IMG/VR virus record: IMGVR_UViG_3300023196_001923
Span: 1 to 40,610 of that record
Length of the DNA: 40,610 nt
Reading direction: 5' to 3' (one strand)
DNA from: a virus
The stretch's first letter is position 1. Each line of letters starts with the position of its first letter. Below, one piece after another: positions 25,032 through 33,687 of this stretch. The notes beneath the pieces are model-generated. The model was given only the letters and a program-made list of their open reading frames with translations, had not been told where the DNA came from and did no database searches. The translations under genes and the position numbers were made by a program.

Positions 25032-25069
25032 GTAATAACTACCCCCGTCAGTTCAACGAGGGTAATTAC
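25032..25069 (-). terminator. Hairpin after the capsid gene, probable partial terminator
   Basis: TACCCCCGT (25040-25048) pairs with ACGAGGGTA (25056-25064) with one C-A mismatch around a seven-base loop, and GTAAT/ATTAC extend it outside a three-base bulge. It occupies the gap just behind the capsid stop. On the - strand it is followed by the T-rich GTTATTACTTTTATTAAC. A partial terminator here would give more capsid mRNA than downstream connector mRNA; it could equally protect the capsid mRNA 3' end. Confidence 0.55.
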
Positions 25070-25079
25070 TACAGAATAA

Positions 25080-26525
25080 TTATACTACTGGAGAAGATGT
25101 AAATAACACAAAGTTATTTGCAGCTTGCACACATAAGCATCTTTCAGATAGGAAGTGTACTTCCATAGCGTCAAGATCAGATGTAGCAGCTCCACCTACA
25201 GAACCAGTAATCCAAGATTTCATACGTCTGTCATCAGCTTGCGAAGCACGGTAACGTACATGCAAGAATGGTCTACGGATGTTTGATCCAAGGATTTGAT
25301 CGTATACAGTTGAAGTCCCAGCTGGAATAAGTACACCATCAATGTCATCCATACCACCACGAGTGGAGATGTCATTTAGGTATTTCCAATCAGTCTTATA
25401 GAAGTCATAAGAACCTCTGCGGAAACCGCTGAACCCTAGGTTCAATGCCATTTCTTCAGAGTTTTCAAATAATCCATAAGCAGTACCGCCTTGACCTCCA
25501 GAAGAGATGTTAGCTAGCATATCATCAAAAGCTAGATTCGTGTCTCTATCCAAGAAAAGCATGTTCTCTTCAATAGCTCCCTGAGTGTCTAATTGCTTAA
25601 GAATAACGTCAAATTCTGCAATACCAGAGCCAACTCCAGTTCCGCCGAAATCAGCATTAGTATATACGTTACCACGATCTTCAATAGCCGCGAATAAACC
25701 TTCAGTACCTTTACCGTTGATTGTTGCGCTAAATCCAGGCACTAAAGCTTGGTTAGTAGCAAAACCACCTGCGGCATCAGCAAGCTCACCTTCAACTACA
25801 GACATTTCTAGGTAGTCTTCAAAGCGTAGACGAGTTTCGCCTTCAGCTTTTAAATACCATAAAAATCCAGAAGTTCCAGCTTCAGTAGCAACTTCTACCC
25901 AACCAATCTGAGCCGTGTCAGAACCAGAGATAGAATATTTATCTTTGATAATGATTGGTGAGTTAGAAAACTGCGTAAAAGATGGAGTGATATTTGCTGT
26001 AGATCCTACTGTACCTTTAGCAAATTCAGAACCATATACAAATACATTAAGTACAGCTCCTAAACCACTCAAATCAGCAGCTTGATAAGGATATACAGTC
26101 GCAGTTGTATCGGTTACAGCACCTACAATAACTTTTTCAGTTTTTGGTGATCCACCTACTGTTTTGTTGTCGCCAACTACCAAAGTCATGTTTGGTACAA
26201 TAACGTGGCCAGCTGGCAAAGTTAATGTAGCAGCTTGGTCACTACCCACATCTTGGTAAGATACGTGTAGTCTGTTTTGTTCAGACCAAACAACTTGGTC
26301 AGATTGTAGAGGCATTTCTGCTCCTACCATTCGTAAGAAGCCCGAGATAGTACGATTTCCATATCGTTCTATTTCTGCTTCGTAGATTTCGGGTAGATAT
26401 TGCTGTGCAAAATCATTCCCTGATCCGTCAGTAAAGTTTAAATAGTTAGTGCTAAGCGCTTGTTGCTTTTGTGAAGGCAACGTGGACGCTGGAAAAGCAC
26501 CACCGTTTACAAAATTTCCTGCCAT
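25080..26525 (-). CDS. Major capsid protein
   Basis: This 481-residue protein is assigned as the main shell protein from its position (portal, scaffold, capsid order), size and composition. It is rich in Gly, Ala, Thr and aromatic residues, with alternating beta segments (SFTQFSNSPIIIKDKYSIS) and a helical region LRFEDYLEMSVVEGELADAA of the kind seen in HK97-fold capsid proteins. The end SERCLCVQAANNFVLFTSSP looks like a beta terminus. The gene looks less AT-rich by eye than its neighbours, as expected for a highly expressed gene. The leader AAAACATTTTATT before ATG has no Shine-Dalgarno sequence. A hairpin follows its stop. The HK97-fold assignment is inference; structural comparison would settle it. 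Confidence 0.85.
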   Translation of the reverse strand: MAGNFVNGGAFPASTLPSQKQQALSTNYLNFTDGSGNDFAQQYLPEIYEAEIERYGNRTISGFLRMVGAEMPLQSDQVVWSEQNRLHVSYQDVGSDQAATLTLPAGHVIVPNMTLVVGDNKTVGGSPKTEKVIVGAVTDTTATVYPYQAADLSGLGAVLNVFVYGSEFAKGTVGSTANITPSFTQFSNSPIIIKDKYSISGSDTAQIGWVEVATEAGTSGFLWYLKAEGETRLRFEDYLEMSVVEGELADAAGGFATNQALVPGFSATINGKGTEGLFAAIEDRGNVYTNADFGGTGVGSGIAEFDVILKQLDTQGAIEENMLFLDRDTNLAFDDMLANISSGGQGGTAYGLFENSEEMALNLGFSGFRRGSYDFYKTDWKYLNDISTRGGMDDIDGVLIPAGTSTVYDQILGSNIRRPFLHVRYRASQADDRRMKSWITGSVGGAATSDLDAMEVHFLSERCLCVQAANNFVLFTSSPVV

Positions 26526-26542
26526 AATAAAATGTTTTAAAA

Positions 26543-27739
26543 TTAGTTTTTAGTTCGTGTTTTAATTTTTAATCTTGAAGAATCAACACCGTTAACAGCC
26601 TTAACTTTTATCCCATTAACAAAAACATTACCTGGAACAGATTGTCTTACATCAGCCGAAACATTGTTAGATTTAGCTGTTATATCACGCACTGCGTCGG
26701 CTTTGCCTTGTTCATAAAAATGCTGGGCAATCGTGTCGGCATTTCTGGCTGCAAATATAGCTTTATGATATTGAGAGTAATTTTTAACTTGGCCGTTTTT
26801 GTCTAGAAACTTTCCGACAACACCTGTTAAATCACTTTGTTCATTCATAACTGAGCTAGTGTCTTTTACTGAGTACCTGTATTTTTTTTCACCTACACTA
26901 AAATCAAAACCTTTGAAATCATTGTTAAAGTAATTTTCGGTACTTTTTAAAAACGCATCGCGTACTTGCTTATTTGCTTGTTGCTCTTCGTTGTATCTAT
27001 TGAAAAAATCCGTAGCTTTTTGTTGGTCTTGGGTTACGCCGGGCCTCAACTTGATTTCCTCGTAATATTTACCCTTTAAACTTTCCAAATAGTTTTTGGC
27101 TTTTGCAATTTCTTCCTTGTACGCAATTTTCTTTTTGCGCACATCCCTTTCCTCATCAAGCTCTTCATCATATGAAAAGTCTTCAAGTAAAAGGTTAATA
27201 TCTTCGCCTTCTAAATAAGGCTTTGTTTTTCTATAATACTCTCTTAATAATGTAACGTTATCTACATTAGAGTAATCAGCGTTTAGACGTACATAATCTT
27301 GCAATGTTCCGCCTGTTTCATTCATAAATTCTACAACCTTTTGAATGTTTTCAGGTAAGCTATGTTCTTGCTTGATTTCCGCTATAGTTTCTTCAACTAG
27401 CTCTTGCGGATTTGCAACCTCTTCTTTTACCTCTTCGTCTGTTATTTCTTGCAGTACCCCTTCATTCGCTTCTGTAGTGGCGTCTTGTACTTCTTCAACC
27501 ACTTCTTCGCTGTTGCTACTGTTTTCGGATTGTTCGACAGTATCATTGCTTGCATCTGTGCTTTGCTCTTGAACGGCATCTTTTTCTTCTTTTGGTTGTT
27601 CGTCAATTACTACTTTAGTAACTTCCTCTTCTTTTGGTTTGGATAAATCGACTTTAACTACTTCGTCTTTTTTAACCAATTTTTTAGGGGTTTTTCTTTT
27701 TTTAATTTTAAATTCCCCTTCTTGTTTTACTTCTGACAT
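26543..27739 (-). CDS. Capsid scaffolding protein
   Basis: This 398-residue protein has a highly charged, low-complexity N-terminal third (Lys-rich, then Glu/Asp/Gln/Ser/Asn-rich to about residue 125), then FMNETGGTLQDYVRLNADYS, TKPYLEGEDINLLLEDFSYD, a helical charged core (DEERDVRKKKIAYKEEIAKA) and a basic C-terminus NGIKVKAVNGVDSSRLKIK. An acidic disordered part, a coiled core and a basic C-terminal hook that can bind capsid subunits are typical of scaffolds. It lies directly upstream of the capsid gene with a 17-base gap and downstream of the portal gene, which is the usual scaffold position. No protease domain is seen, so scaffold removal is unexplained here. Confidence 0.82.
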   Translation of the reverse strand: MSEVKQEGEFKIKKRKTPKKLVKKDEVVKVDLSKPKEEEVTKVVIDEQPKEEKDAVQEQSTDASNDTVEQSENSSNSEEVVEEVQDATTEANEGVLQEITDEEVKEEVANPQELVEETIAEIKQEHSLPENIQKVVEFMNETGGTLQDYVRLNADYSNVDNVTLLREYYRKTKPYLEGEDINLLLEDFSYDEELDEERDVRKKKIAYKEEIAKAKNYLESLKGKYYEEIKLRPGVTQDQQKATDFFNRYNEEQQANKQVRDAFLKSTENYFNNDFKGFDFSVGEKKYRYSVKDTSSVMNEQSDLTGVVGKFLDKNGQVKNYSQYHKAIFAARNADTIAQHFYEQGKADAVRDITAKSNNVSADVRQSVPGNVFVNGIKVKAVNGVDSSRLKIKTRTKN

Positions 27740-27772
27740 AATATAATATAATTAAATAATTAAAAATTTACT

Positions 27773-30181
27773 TTACTTTGGTTCAAATTGTTCTAAACCA
27801 AACCCGCCAAGAACATCCATTCCAGATGATTCAAAGTTTTTAGGCGGTGCGTTATTTTGACGCTGATTGATCAATTCGCTTTGTTGCGTGGCGACCAACT
27901 TAGCTCTATCGTCTTTACGATCTTCTTTATTATTTTCTTTACCCATTTGGGATCTTGTGTTCATTTCTGCTAATTGCATATTGTAATTGAACTCTTCTCC
28001 CATTAATTGCTTTTTAATATTAGCTTCTTGCTGTAGTTGCTGTATACCAAATTGCATTTTAGCTTGTTCTAACTGTATTTTTTGTTCTGTAAGAACTTGT
28101 TGTTTTTGTGTTTCTGCTAATGCTGTTTGCTGTGCTAATTGCGAATTAGCTTGAGCCTGAGCCGCAATATTAGCTTGCTGTGCTTGTTGATCACGCTTTG
28201 CTTTTTCAGCTTGCCTAACCTTTAAAAATTCATTAGCTGTTTTAATGTTTGATATATTCCTAATATCAATAGCATCGTCCAAGCCAATTAAACCTGCAGA
28301 TAGGGCGGTCTGTATATTGTTTTCTAACTTTGCTCTTTCTTCTTCGTCCGGCATTAAGTCTAAAAATATACCGAAGTCATGTATTTGTAACGTGGCTAAT
28401 TCTTCTAAAGTGCCCACATTATAAGTGCTAATTGACTGCTTTAGCGATTGAGCTGTTAACGGATATGCTAGTGCGTCTGCTAACCTTAAAGCAATGTTTT
28501 CACAAGTAGATAGCGTAATATATAACTGAGCCTGTAGTATGTGTCTTGTAGCTGTATTAGAATTTGCAGCTGCTATTTTTTGTAAACCAACCAAAGCGTT
28601 TTTATCGGGCATTGCGCCATCTCTAGCCTCGTTAAGACCGGTCACGTCTCTAATCATTTGCAAATAATACTGATATGTTTGTATCAATGCTGACAATTTA
28701 GCCATTCCATTAGAAGACTGCAACTCTTGTATAGGCACCTTACCCCTGTTAATATCTCCGTCTTGCGTTAAAGATCTACCTACAATACTACCTGTTTGGA
28801 AATACATATTCAATGCTTCCGCTGGGTTATAGTTTGTGCCATTGCCAAGATCTACTTCAGCTAAACCATCAACATCCACATAAACTCCATCGGGAACCAT
28901 ACGGGACATTACTTGTTGCATCTTTAAATGCGTTAGCTGGATCATATCAGCAAAGCCAGTTACTCTGCTAACTAAAGAATCTATTCGCCCCTTGTACATT
29001 CTAGGTGCACAAATAGAATAATTCATTTTGACTTTAGTAGTATCCGCAAATGGTCTAGTCATATTTTCTGCTAACTCCCATTTTAGCATCTTGTTTTGAC
29101 CAAGAATTTTAGCACCACTAAATAAAACCTCTATAGTTCTACCTACTCTTTCAAAATTATCGTTCGGCGGTGGAGCAAAAGTATCTGGTTTTTCTAAAGC
29201 TTTTTCTAATCCTGTATCAGTTCTTTTTATCTTAAAAACTTGATCATTGTAAGTTTTGTATTCAAAATATAATACATTAACCTGATCATCCGTGTTATCT
29301 CCTGCATAATTCCTTAAATAGTTACCAGGCGAATTACCAAACTTTTGTATTTCTTGTAAGTCTTGATCACTTAAATAAGGGAATTGCTTTTTAACTTCTG
29401 ACAATGACAAAGTTTTAACTTCGCCAACATAATATAAATCTTCAAAATTAGGATCCTCAGTATAAGAATATACCAAACTAGCGGGATCAACATAATCAAT
29501 TGTAATGCCTTCTGTTGGATTAAAATTTGTTTTTGTTGCGCCAATTCCTAATACAACCAGGTCATATAAAACTCTTTTTCTGGATTGGTCGTATTTATTT
29601 TTATCTAATATAGTATCTATTGCTTGCTCTTCAGCTATCTCAACAGACTCTTTAAATTCTAGCTGCATTTTAAGGCCTAGCTCTTTAACATCATTAGGTA
29701 AAGATTCAGGGTCGGTAGAATACATATTAACACCTAACGTGTTTTGTACGTTGTCTAAAAAGTCCTTAGCCATCATATCACGCATTATTCTTTCAGCGTA
29801 ATTTGTTCTTTTCTTTAATGACTCAGGGTCTTGCGCAAATGCTTTTATCTCGTAAGATCTTTGGGACATTCCATTAACAACAATATCTACAAATTTAGAT
29901 ATTACAGGAATTGGTTTCCAATCTAAGTTTAAGTAAGATAAGTCTCCATTGATCGCTAGCTCATCTTTGTACTTTTGTATAGACTGTTCACCTCTAGCGT
30001 AAAGCTTTAACCTATGAAAATTTTGGTAGTTAGCCATAAATCTATCTCCTCCCGACCGTGTATTTCTAAACCATTCGTTTTCGATAGCTCTACCTACGGC
30101 TTCTCCATACTCTAAGCTTAGCTTTTCTGCAGCAGGTACCACCTGGTCAGGAAATGAACTATTGTAGTTAGTATATACCAT
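27773..30181 (-). CDS. Portal protein
   Basis: This 802-residue protein is in the usual portal place immediately after the large terminase (TAA abuts ATG). The N-terminus has FMANYQNFHRLKLYARGEQS and DWKPIPVISKFVDIVVNGMS, which resemble the clip/wing entry region of crAss-like and related portals. The middle contains EYKTYNDQVFKIKRTDTG and LEKPDTFAPPPNDNFERVGR, then MLKWELAENMTRPFADTT and ITGLNEARDG-like helical segments near residue 520. The last 140 residues are Gln/Ala-rich coiled coil (AKRDQQAQQANIAAQAQANS), typical of the tunnel and barrel end of long portals. The size is about right for podoviruses of the crAss-like type. I see no frameshift. Confidence 0.88.
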   Translation of the reverse strand: MVYTNYNSSFPDQVVPAAEKLSLEYGEAVGRAIENEWFRNTRSGGDRFMANYQNFHRLKLYARGEQSIQKYKDELAINGDLSYLNLDWKPIPVISKFVDIVVNGMSQRSYEIKAFAQDPESLKKRTNYAERIMRDMMAKDFLDNVQNTLGVNMYSTDPESLPNDVKELGLKMQLEFKESVEIAEEQAIDTILDKNKYDQSRKRVLYDLVVLGIGATKTNFNPTEGITIDYVDPASLVYSYTEDPNFEDLYYVGEVKTLSLSEVKKQFPYLSDQDLQEIQKFGNSPGNYLRNYAGDNTDDQVNVLYFEYKTYNDQVFKIKRTDTGLEKALEKPDTFAPPPNDNFERVGRTIEVLFSGAKILGQNKMLKWELAENMTRPFADTTKVKMNYSICAPRMYKGRIDSLVSRVTGFADMIQLTHLKMQQVMSRMVPDGVYVDVDGLAEVDLGNGTNYNPAEALNMYFQTGSIVGRSLTQDGDINRGKVPIQELQSSNGMAKLSALIQTYQYYLQMIRDVTGLNEARDGAMPDKNALVGLQKIAAANSNTATRHILQAQLYITLSTCENIALRLADALAYPLTAQSLKQSISTYNVGTLEELATLQIHDFGIFLDLMPDEEERAKLENNIQTALSAGLIGLDDAIDIRNISNIKTANEFLKVRQAEKAKRDQQAQQANIAAQAQANSQLAQQTALAETQKQQVLTEQKIQLEQAKMQFGIQQLQQEANIKKQLMGEEFNYNMQLAEMNTRSQMGKENNKEDRKDDRAKLVATQQSELINQRQNNAPPKNFESSGMDVLGGFGLEQFEPK

Positions 30182-32392
30182 TTATATTATTTTTGAACTA
30201 TGTCCTTTGTTATTGTACTTTTTAAAACTTAAAGTATGTGATGTTAATGTTCTTTCAGCCCTAGGGCTATATTTGTTTTTATTGCAAGCCATTATAGCTA
30301 AGCCTGAGCTAATAGAAGCATCAAACTTAGTTCTATTATTTATATTAAATTTACCCCAATCTTCTAGGGTTTTTTGAAAATACATTGTGCCATAAGATCC
30401 ATCTTTCATTAAACCAACATGGTCTTCTATGTAGGATTCAATAGCAGCCGCGTGTGCTTGTTTAATGTCTTCACTGGAGTTAGGCATTCCGCCTATTTCT
30501 CTTTCTGTAATTGAAAGCTTATTTAAAAGCTTATCCGGGCGATTCATTGAAAACCCTCTATAGCCTCTTCTTTTAAAGTAGTAAAGCAATCTTGGTTTAT
30601 TGTTTTCCGCCAGTATGGGCATGCCGTAAAATATGCAAGCCATCAATACGTCCTCAAAAAATATATCAGCCGTTTGTGGCCTTGATATATATTCTAAGAA
30701 AAAAGAATTAGCTGGAGCATCTTCCATACTAAACTTTGTTAAACCGTGAAGAGCACCCTTAGACCCTTTGCCGTCGGTTGTTCCTGATATGTCATAGCTA
30801 TCACAACCAAATGCACCCATGTGTTCATTACCTGGGTATTTAATGCCATTCTTTAATATTACACGGTTTTGTTGGTTTTTATTTGGTATCCAAGATATCA
30901 AAAACCTACCGTCTTTATTTGGCGCAAACATTACTTTTGTATCTTTAATTCCGTTTTCCCAATAAAAGCTTCCTTGTGTTACTATGCTTGTATTTCTTAA
31001 ATCTTCATTGTAATCAACTTGTTGATATATCTTAGTTAAATTAAACAAAGACTCCTTAGCTTCGTCTCTAAAAGCATGCTGCTCCGTTCTCGGAAATTGG
31101 CGATAGTATTCGTTTAAACCGTCCTGGTCATCTTTTAACCCATCAACTTCATTCTGCCAATGCTGTATTACCCCTTGATCTATTATATCATTGTGAGGTC
31201 CTTTAATTTCTTCATTGGGTGTGTCGAATACAGGTAAGCCATAAGAATCAATGAATCCTTCGTAGTTCCATTCCATAGGTATGAACAGACTATATAATCC
31301 CGAACTAGTCTGTCCGTTTCGGTTTCTTTTTGTAACGTCTGAGGCATTGTATAATTTTTTAAAATTAGCGCCACCTTTATCTAGTGAGTTGCTTGTGGAA
31401 CCCATCATACACTTACCTACAATTCTAGCTCCTAACCTTAAACAAGTTTTAGTAACCCTCCAATTATTTAATATATTATCTGGTCTTTCCCACTTGCCGG
31501 ATTCATCGTGCACTAAAAGTTTTAGCTTTTCACCGTCATAGCTATTATCCCCCGTGTTTTTCCAGTCGATAGTTGTATCTAATCCTTCAAGCTCTTCTGG
31601 GTTTTCCCCACTGTCAAGTTTCCTCCTGGTGAGCTTGGACGCTGGGATCCTGTAGGCGAGCTCGGTTTTTGGCCTGTCCATACCGTCTTGGATCGGTTTG
31701 AAAAAGAACGGGTAGTGGACCGATATTGGTACAACCTTATCTGTGAACATTTTCTTAGCATCGGCTCCAGACTTAGACAAAATACCGTACCGTGCATCTG
31801 ACGTAATTGTCGCCAAATTAACGGTTTCTGCTGAAGACATAAAAGAAAATCCGGAACGACGGTTTTTAAGGTAGCACATTCCGTAAGATCGTGGGTCGGC
31901 CTTGCAAGCTTCCCAGAATATAAAGAATAATCTGTTTGACTCCCTAAACTCTGCTGCCCCAACATCAATCTTGGAGTGCTGCAAGTACATATAGTGAGTA
32001 CCAGTGATGTAAGTAGCCAAACCCTTATTATAGAACCAAAACCCCTGCGATCTGCGATTAAATTCTTGATCAATGTAATCATAGTATTTATCTTTAAAAT
32101 ACTCGGGCTTTGTGTTCCACTCGAATACACTTTTTATTTTGCTGAGCTCTTTAGGGTACTCAAGCTTCTCCCATTTATCTTTTTTAGAAGCGTAAACGCT
32201 ATCTTCTTTTGGCAGCGCGATTTTTAAATTTTGTATTTCGTATATTTCACCTATCTGCCCCGTCTTGCTTATAACTACAACATCATACTCCTTGCTATAG
32301 CCGTACTTCCATTTTTTATAACGGTTATTTTTCTTAATTACGCTGGGCTTAATATAGTCCGGTAAAATTTTATATAAACTTTGCTCGTACAT
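30182..32392 (-). CDS. terL: Terminase large subunit
   Basis: This is the DNA-packaging motor ATPase with a C-terminal nuclease. An N-terminal region of about 165 residues precedes the ATPase core. The Walker A element is atypical, KNRRSGFSF (176-184), lacking the usual GKT/S. Walker B is KLLVHDES with D296 and E297. A coupling motif MGSTSNS follows in the middle of the protein. The nuclease half contains AFGCDSYDISGTTDGKGSK, whose aspartate pair fits an RNase-H-like active site, with later acidic residues in ADIFFEDVLMACIFYG and IESYIEDHVG. At 736 residues it is longer than T7/T4-type terminases but usual for crAss-like phages. The upstream gene stop overlaps this start (TAATG) and the portal follows at once. 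Confidence 0.9.
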   Translation of the reverse strand: MYEQSLYKILPDYIKPSVIKKNNRYKKWKYGYSKEYDVVVISKTGQIGEIYEIQNLKIALPKEDSVYASKKDKWEKLEYPKELSKIKSVFEWNTKPEYFKDKYYDYIDQEFNRRSQGFWFYNKGLATYITGTHYMYLQHSKIDVGAAEFRESNRLFFIFWEACKADPRSYGMCYLKNRRSGFSFMSSAETVNLATITSDARYGILSKSGADAKKMFTDKVVPISVHYPFFFKPIQDGMDRPKTELAYRIPASKLTRRKLDSGENPEELEGLDTTIDWKNTGDNSYDGEKLKLLVHDESGKWERPDNILNNWRVTKTCLRLGARIVGKCMMGSTSNSLDKGGANFKKLYNASDVTKRNRNGQTSSGLYSLFIPMEWNYEGFIDSYGLPVFDTPNEEIKGPHNDIIDQGVIQHWQNEVDGLKDDQDGLNEYYRQFPRTEQHAFRDEAKESLFNLTKIYQQVDYNEDLRNTSIVTQGSFYWENGIKDTKVMFAPNKDGRFLISWIPNKNQQNRVILKNGIKYPGNEHMGAFGCDSYDISGTTDGKGSKGALHGLTKFSMEDAPANSFFLEYISRPQTADIFFEDVLMACIFYGMPILAENNKPRLLYYFKRRGYRGFSMNRPDKLLNKLSITEREIGGMPNSSEDIKQAHAAAIESYIEDHVGLMKDGSYGTMYFQKTLEDWGKFNINNRTKFDASISSGLAIMACNKNKYSPRAERTLTSHTLSFKKYNNKGHSSKII

Positions 32393-32664
32393 TATTTAGA
32401 CCTACCTTCCGCAAAACCTTTGAAAGACTTTGCTCGCGTTTCTTTATTAGCACCATCAAGTAATGCTTGCTCCTCTTCGATTCTATTGAGTATTTCAAAC
32501 GCATCAAATATAGCTAGCTTTTTAGTAGCGGCAGCGTTCTTTAATCTATCGGCTGATATATCATCATCTGAATCAACAATAGCTTCTTTAGCTACCTTAA
32601 TCAACTCCTCAACCGCTCTGCGCCCAGCTTGGATTATATTCTTTTTCGTTTCCTTTACACTCAT
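32392..32664 (-). CDS. Putative terminase small subunit, 90 residues
   Basis: This small helical protein begins MSVKETKKNIIQAGRRAVEE and continues LKNAAATKKLAIFDAFEILN-type helix to a basic end FAEGRSK. It lies directly upstream of the large terminase and its stop overlaps the terminase start (TAATG), so the small-subunit role is the natural guess. However, no helix-turn-helix is obvious. Its 5' end overlaps the preceding gene by 56 bases in another frame, which is unusually long for this genome, yet no later Met is available. The residues just after the start look like a coding N-terminus, so I keep the long version. Confidence 0.5.
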   Translation of the reverse strand: MSVKETKKNIIQAGRRAVEELIKVAKEAIVDSDDDISADRLKNAAATKKLAIFDAFEILNRIEEEQALLDGANKETRAKSFKGFAEGRSK

Positions 32665-33214
32665 ACTTAATTACAATATCATTTGATTTCATACAATATA
32701 AACGCTTATTATCTATTATAAACTCAAACTCACTGTAAGGCGTAAAGCCAACTAAGTCTCCTGGGCTTATTTTAAGCGCTTCTAACGCATTGTTTCCATA
32801 TTTTAATATACCAACTAGGGGCTTCTCAAAATTAATTGAAAACATAGCGTCTTCTTTAATAGGGTTAACAAAACAATAATCTAAATGAGGTATCCATTTA
32901 TTATTTTGATTATACATATAAACTTGATCTATATTAACAAAATATAAATCATCTTTAAAGTAAGTGCCGCTATTTTTTTCTTTCCCTCTTATATCATAAA
33001 ACCTTCTAAATATGTTATGATGAATTATAACTTTATCACCAGGTTTTATATTTGTTTTAAAAGCTTTTGGTATTTCAACTACAATTGCTTCTTTGCTAAC
33101 GTGACGAAAGCTTTCTATATTATTATTTAGTAAGAGGCTACTGTCGCCTATTTTCTTTTCATTATTATAACGCTTATTAGCAGGTTTAACAATGAACTGA
33201 TAAAGACTTCTCAT
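32609..33214 (-). CDS. Tandem GroES-like (Cpn10-fold) protein, 201 residues
   Basis: Two consecutive units look like the co-chaperonin beta-barrel. The first (about 5-101) has FIVKP, a short loop with a LLL tripeptide (27-29, KKIGDSSLLLNNN), EAIVVEIP, IKPGDKVIIHH, and YFVNIDQVYMYN. The second (about 110-185) has ISPGDLVGFTPYSEFEF and LYCMKSNDIVIKYE. GroES subunits share the order N-terminal strand, mobile loop, Lys-Pro-Gly-Asp turn and final strand that ends in a residue-Asp/Asn-Val-Val-type motif. The 86-residue GroES at 40321-40581 has the same LLL tripeptide in its mobile loop. The gene is next to the terminase genes and a head chaperone role is plausible. The family is my reading of sequence pattern, not of a search. 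Confidence 0.6.
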   Translation of the reverse strand: MRSLYQFIVKPANKRYNNEKKIGDSSLLLNNNIESFRHVSKEAIVVEIPKAFKTNIKPGDKVIIHHNIFRRFYDIRGKEKNSGTYFKDDLYFVNIDQVYMYNQNNKWIPHLDYCFVNPIKEDAMFSINFEKPLVGILKYGNNALEALKISPGDLVGFTPYSEFEFIIDNKRLYCMKSNDIVIKYECKGNEKEYNPSWAQSG

Positions 33215-33441
33215 TAATACTCTAAGTCATACTCAACGGATATTGCCATGTTTTTATTAAACTTTTTCCATGGCAACACCTCGTTATTTTTTTTAATGAA
33301 AATATTGTAAGAATGATCAGCTTCTTCAAATAATATATTTGATATTTCGTGGCCTCCGTAAACCTGTTGCCCTACTGAGTAGTGCATTGCATCGTTTTTA
33401 TAATCAGAGCCTATGCTGATTTTTCTTACGTTATTATTCAT
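33214..33441 (-). CDS. Conserved small phage protein, 75 residues
   Basis: The protein is short and beta-looking: VRKISIGSDYKNDAMHYSVG, QQVYGGHEISNILFEE and NIFIKKNNEVLPWKKFNKN, ending SVEYDLEY. I remember proteins with a RKISIG..YKxAMHYxVGQ N-terminus followed by NEVLPWKxF and a VEYxxxY end in several aquatic phages, but no function is known to me. Its start overlaps the 77-residue gene by 8 bases and its stop overlaps the GroES-like gene start (TAATG), so the three are translationally linked. Confidence 0.7.
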   Translation of the reverse strand: MNNNVRKISIGSDYKNDAMHYSVGQQVYGGHEISNILFEEADHSYNIFIKKNNEVLPWKKFNKNMAISVEYDLEY

Positions 33442-33667
33442 TTTCTTTTAGCTCTGTGTATTCTCCGGTTTCAACATCAATATTTATTGGACCGTATTGC
33501 TCCTCTAATTCTGCCTTAAAGTCTTCAACTTCTTTGTTTACTTTTGCGAATTCATGAAGCAGCCCGTGTTTTGTTGCTTCCGCATAACCTACTTTGTTAA
33601 GTAAATCAGTAAGTTTAGTTTGCGATTCACGTATTGTTTTTAATTGCTCTTCTGTAATCTTTGCCAT
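33434..33667 (-). CDS. Small coiled-coil protein, 77 residues
   Basis: The protein is mostly helical: MAKITEEQLKTIRESQTKLT, DLLNKVGYAEATKHGLLHEF, AKVNKEVEDFKAELEEQYG, then a short beta-like end PINIDVETGEYTELKENE. I recall very similar small proteins in many aquatic phages, but no experimental role. The order helix, helix, short strand with a GPINIDVETGEY tail suggests a compact oligomer. The leader CTTAAATTAAATAAA directly precedes the ATG. The 3' end overlaps the next gene by 8 bases. Confidence 0.7.
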   Translation of the reverse strand: MAKITEEQLKTIRESQTKLTDLLNKVGYAEATKHGLLHEFAKVNKEVEDFKAELEEQYGPINIDVETGEYTELKENE

Positions 33668-33687
33668 TTTATTTAATTTAAGTTAAT

